NCBI RefSeq assembly: GCF_010093065.1
Contig: NZ_CP048113.1
Coordinates: 6,776,001-6,840,000, forward strand
Direction: 5' to 3'
Source of the DNA: Chitinophaga agri
Lineage (GTDB): Bacteria > Bacteroidota > Bacteroidia > Chitinophagales > Chitinophagaceae
DNA length: 64,000 nucleotides
Part shown: piece by piece, positions 63,351 to 64,000 of the stretch
Position numbering within the stretch: position 1 is the stretch's first letter
Layout: the number at the start of each line of letters is the position of its first letter
Position numbers and translations under genes: made by a program
The notes under the pieces: model-generated
The model's database searches: none
The model's input: only the letters and a program-made list of their open reading frames with translations
What the model was told of the DNA's origin: nothing

Positions 63351-63368
63351 TCTGAAAACGTTTTCAGA
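63351..63368. promoter_or_regulatory. LacI/GalR-type operator candidate
   Basis: TCTGAAAACGTTTTCAGA is an 18-bp perfect palindrome with central CG. Its core fits the LacI-family consensus TGWAANCGNTNWCA. It lies about 64 bp before the ATG of the serine palmitoyltransferase-type gene and would overlap or border its promoter. Confidence 0.6.
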
Positions 63369-63421
63369 ACAATAATCTTATACTTTCGCATTAGAAAGTA
63401 CAAGATTATACAACAGCTTAA

Positions 63422-64000
<579 letters not shown>

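Overview
The window looks like a chromosomal segment of a Bacteroidota bacterium, most likely a Chitinophaga-like member of the Chitinophagaceae. The evidence is the gene repertoire: a TonB-dependent receptor under a cobalamin riboswitch, an AsmA-like envelope protein, a DUF6934 protein, an FtsX-type permease with two permease modules, and a serine palmitoyltransferase-type enzyme for sphingolipids. Several promoters resemble the Bacteroidota -7 element TAnnTTTG, and Shine-Dalgarno sequences are weak. No rRNA, tRNA or CRISPR array was seen.

Region 1 (1-10.1 kb, plus strand) is an exopolysaccharide locus. It holds a glycosyltransferase cut by the window edge, a Wzy-like polymerase, two more GT4 enzymes, a VanZ-like protein, a WcaF-like acetyltransferase, a WcaI-like glycosyltransferase and a WcaJ-like initiating phosphotransferase. 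A degenerate histidine-kinase-like gene follows, then a bidirectional terminator. Region 2 (10.2-26.9 kb) starts with mqo and then carries a complete nitrate assimilation locus. One minus-strand run encodes NirB, NirD, an outer-membrane porin, a NarK/NasA transporter, a nitrate reductase fused to a flavoprotein and BFD module, and an unusual protein joining nitrite-reductase-like half domains to a rubredoxin. Divergent from it are cobA (siroheme) and a cysteine-rich Crp/Fnr regulator, and the shared promoter region has an Fnr-like dyad. A sensor kinase and NarL-type regulator pair sits next to them.

Region 3 (27.4-35.6 kb) holds stress and envelope genes: catalase HPII with a YciE/YciF ferritin-like gene, a DUF983 protein, a large AsmA-like protein, a small protein with an unrecognised N-terminal domain, and an orphan LytTR protein. 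Region 4 (36-42.4 kb) is accessory: two CPBP proteases around a Crp-type regulator and a Fic C-terminal remnant, an AbiEii-type toxin with a DUF6922 antitoxin, and a replication-type module whose initiator is split by a frameshift. Region 5 (42.4-49.1 kb) is a cobalamin-riboswitch operon: a TonB receptor, one ABC ATPase and two ABC-2 permeases.

Region 6 (49.2-56.5 kb) holds a DUF6934 protein with a small partner, a hypothetical protein, an FtsX-like permease, an RloA/RloB-like putative defence pair, and a perfect 78-bp spacerless palindrome. Next to the palindrome is a small gene whose product shares its domain with the 34.5-kb protein. Region 7 (56.5-64 kb) has a PQQ/cytochrome c lipoprotein dehydrogenase, a secreted Gly/Asn/Arg-rich protein, an AAA/PD-(D/E)XK protein, a membrane protein with a PadR gene that has lost its central HTH, and the start of a serine palmitoyltransferase-type gene behind a perfect LacI-type dyad.

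The signals most worth following up are the 78-bp palindrome, the riboswitch-controlled receptor with an export-type ABC transporter, the half-domain/rubredoxin protein, the shared small-protein domain and the damaged regulator and replication genes. Functions come from reading motifs only; no database search was possible.
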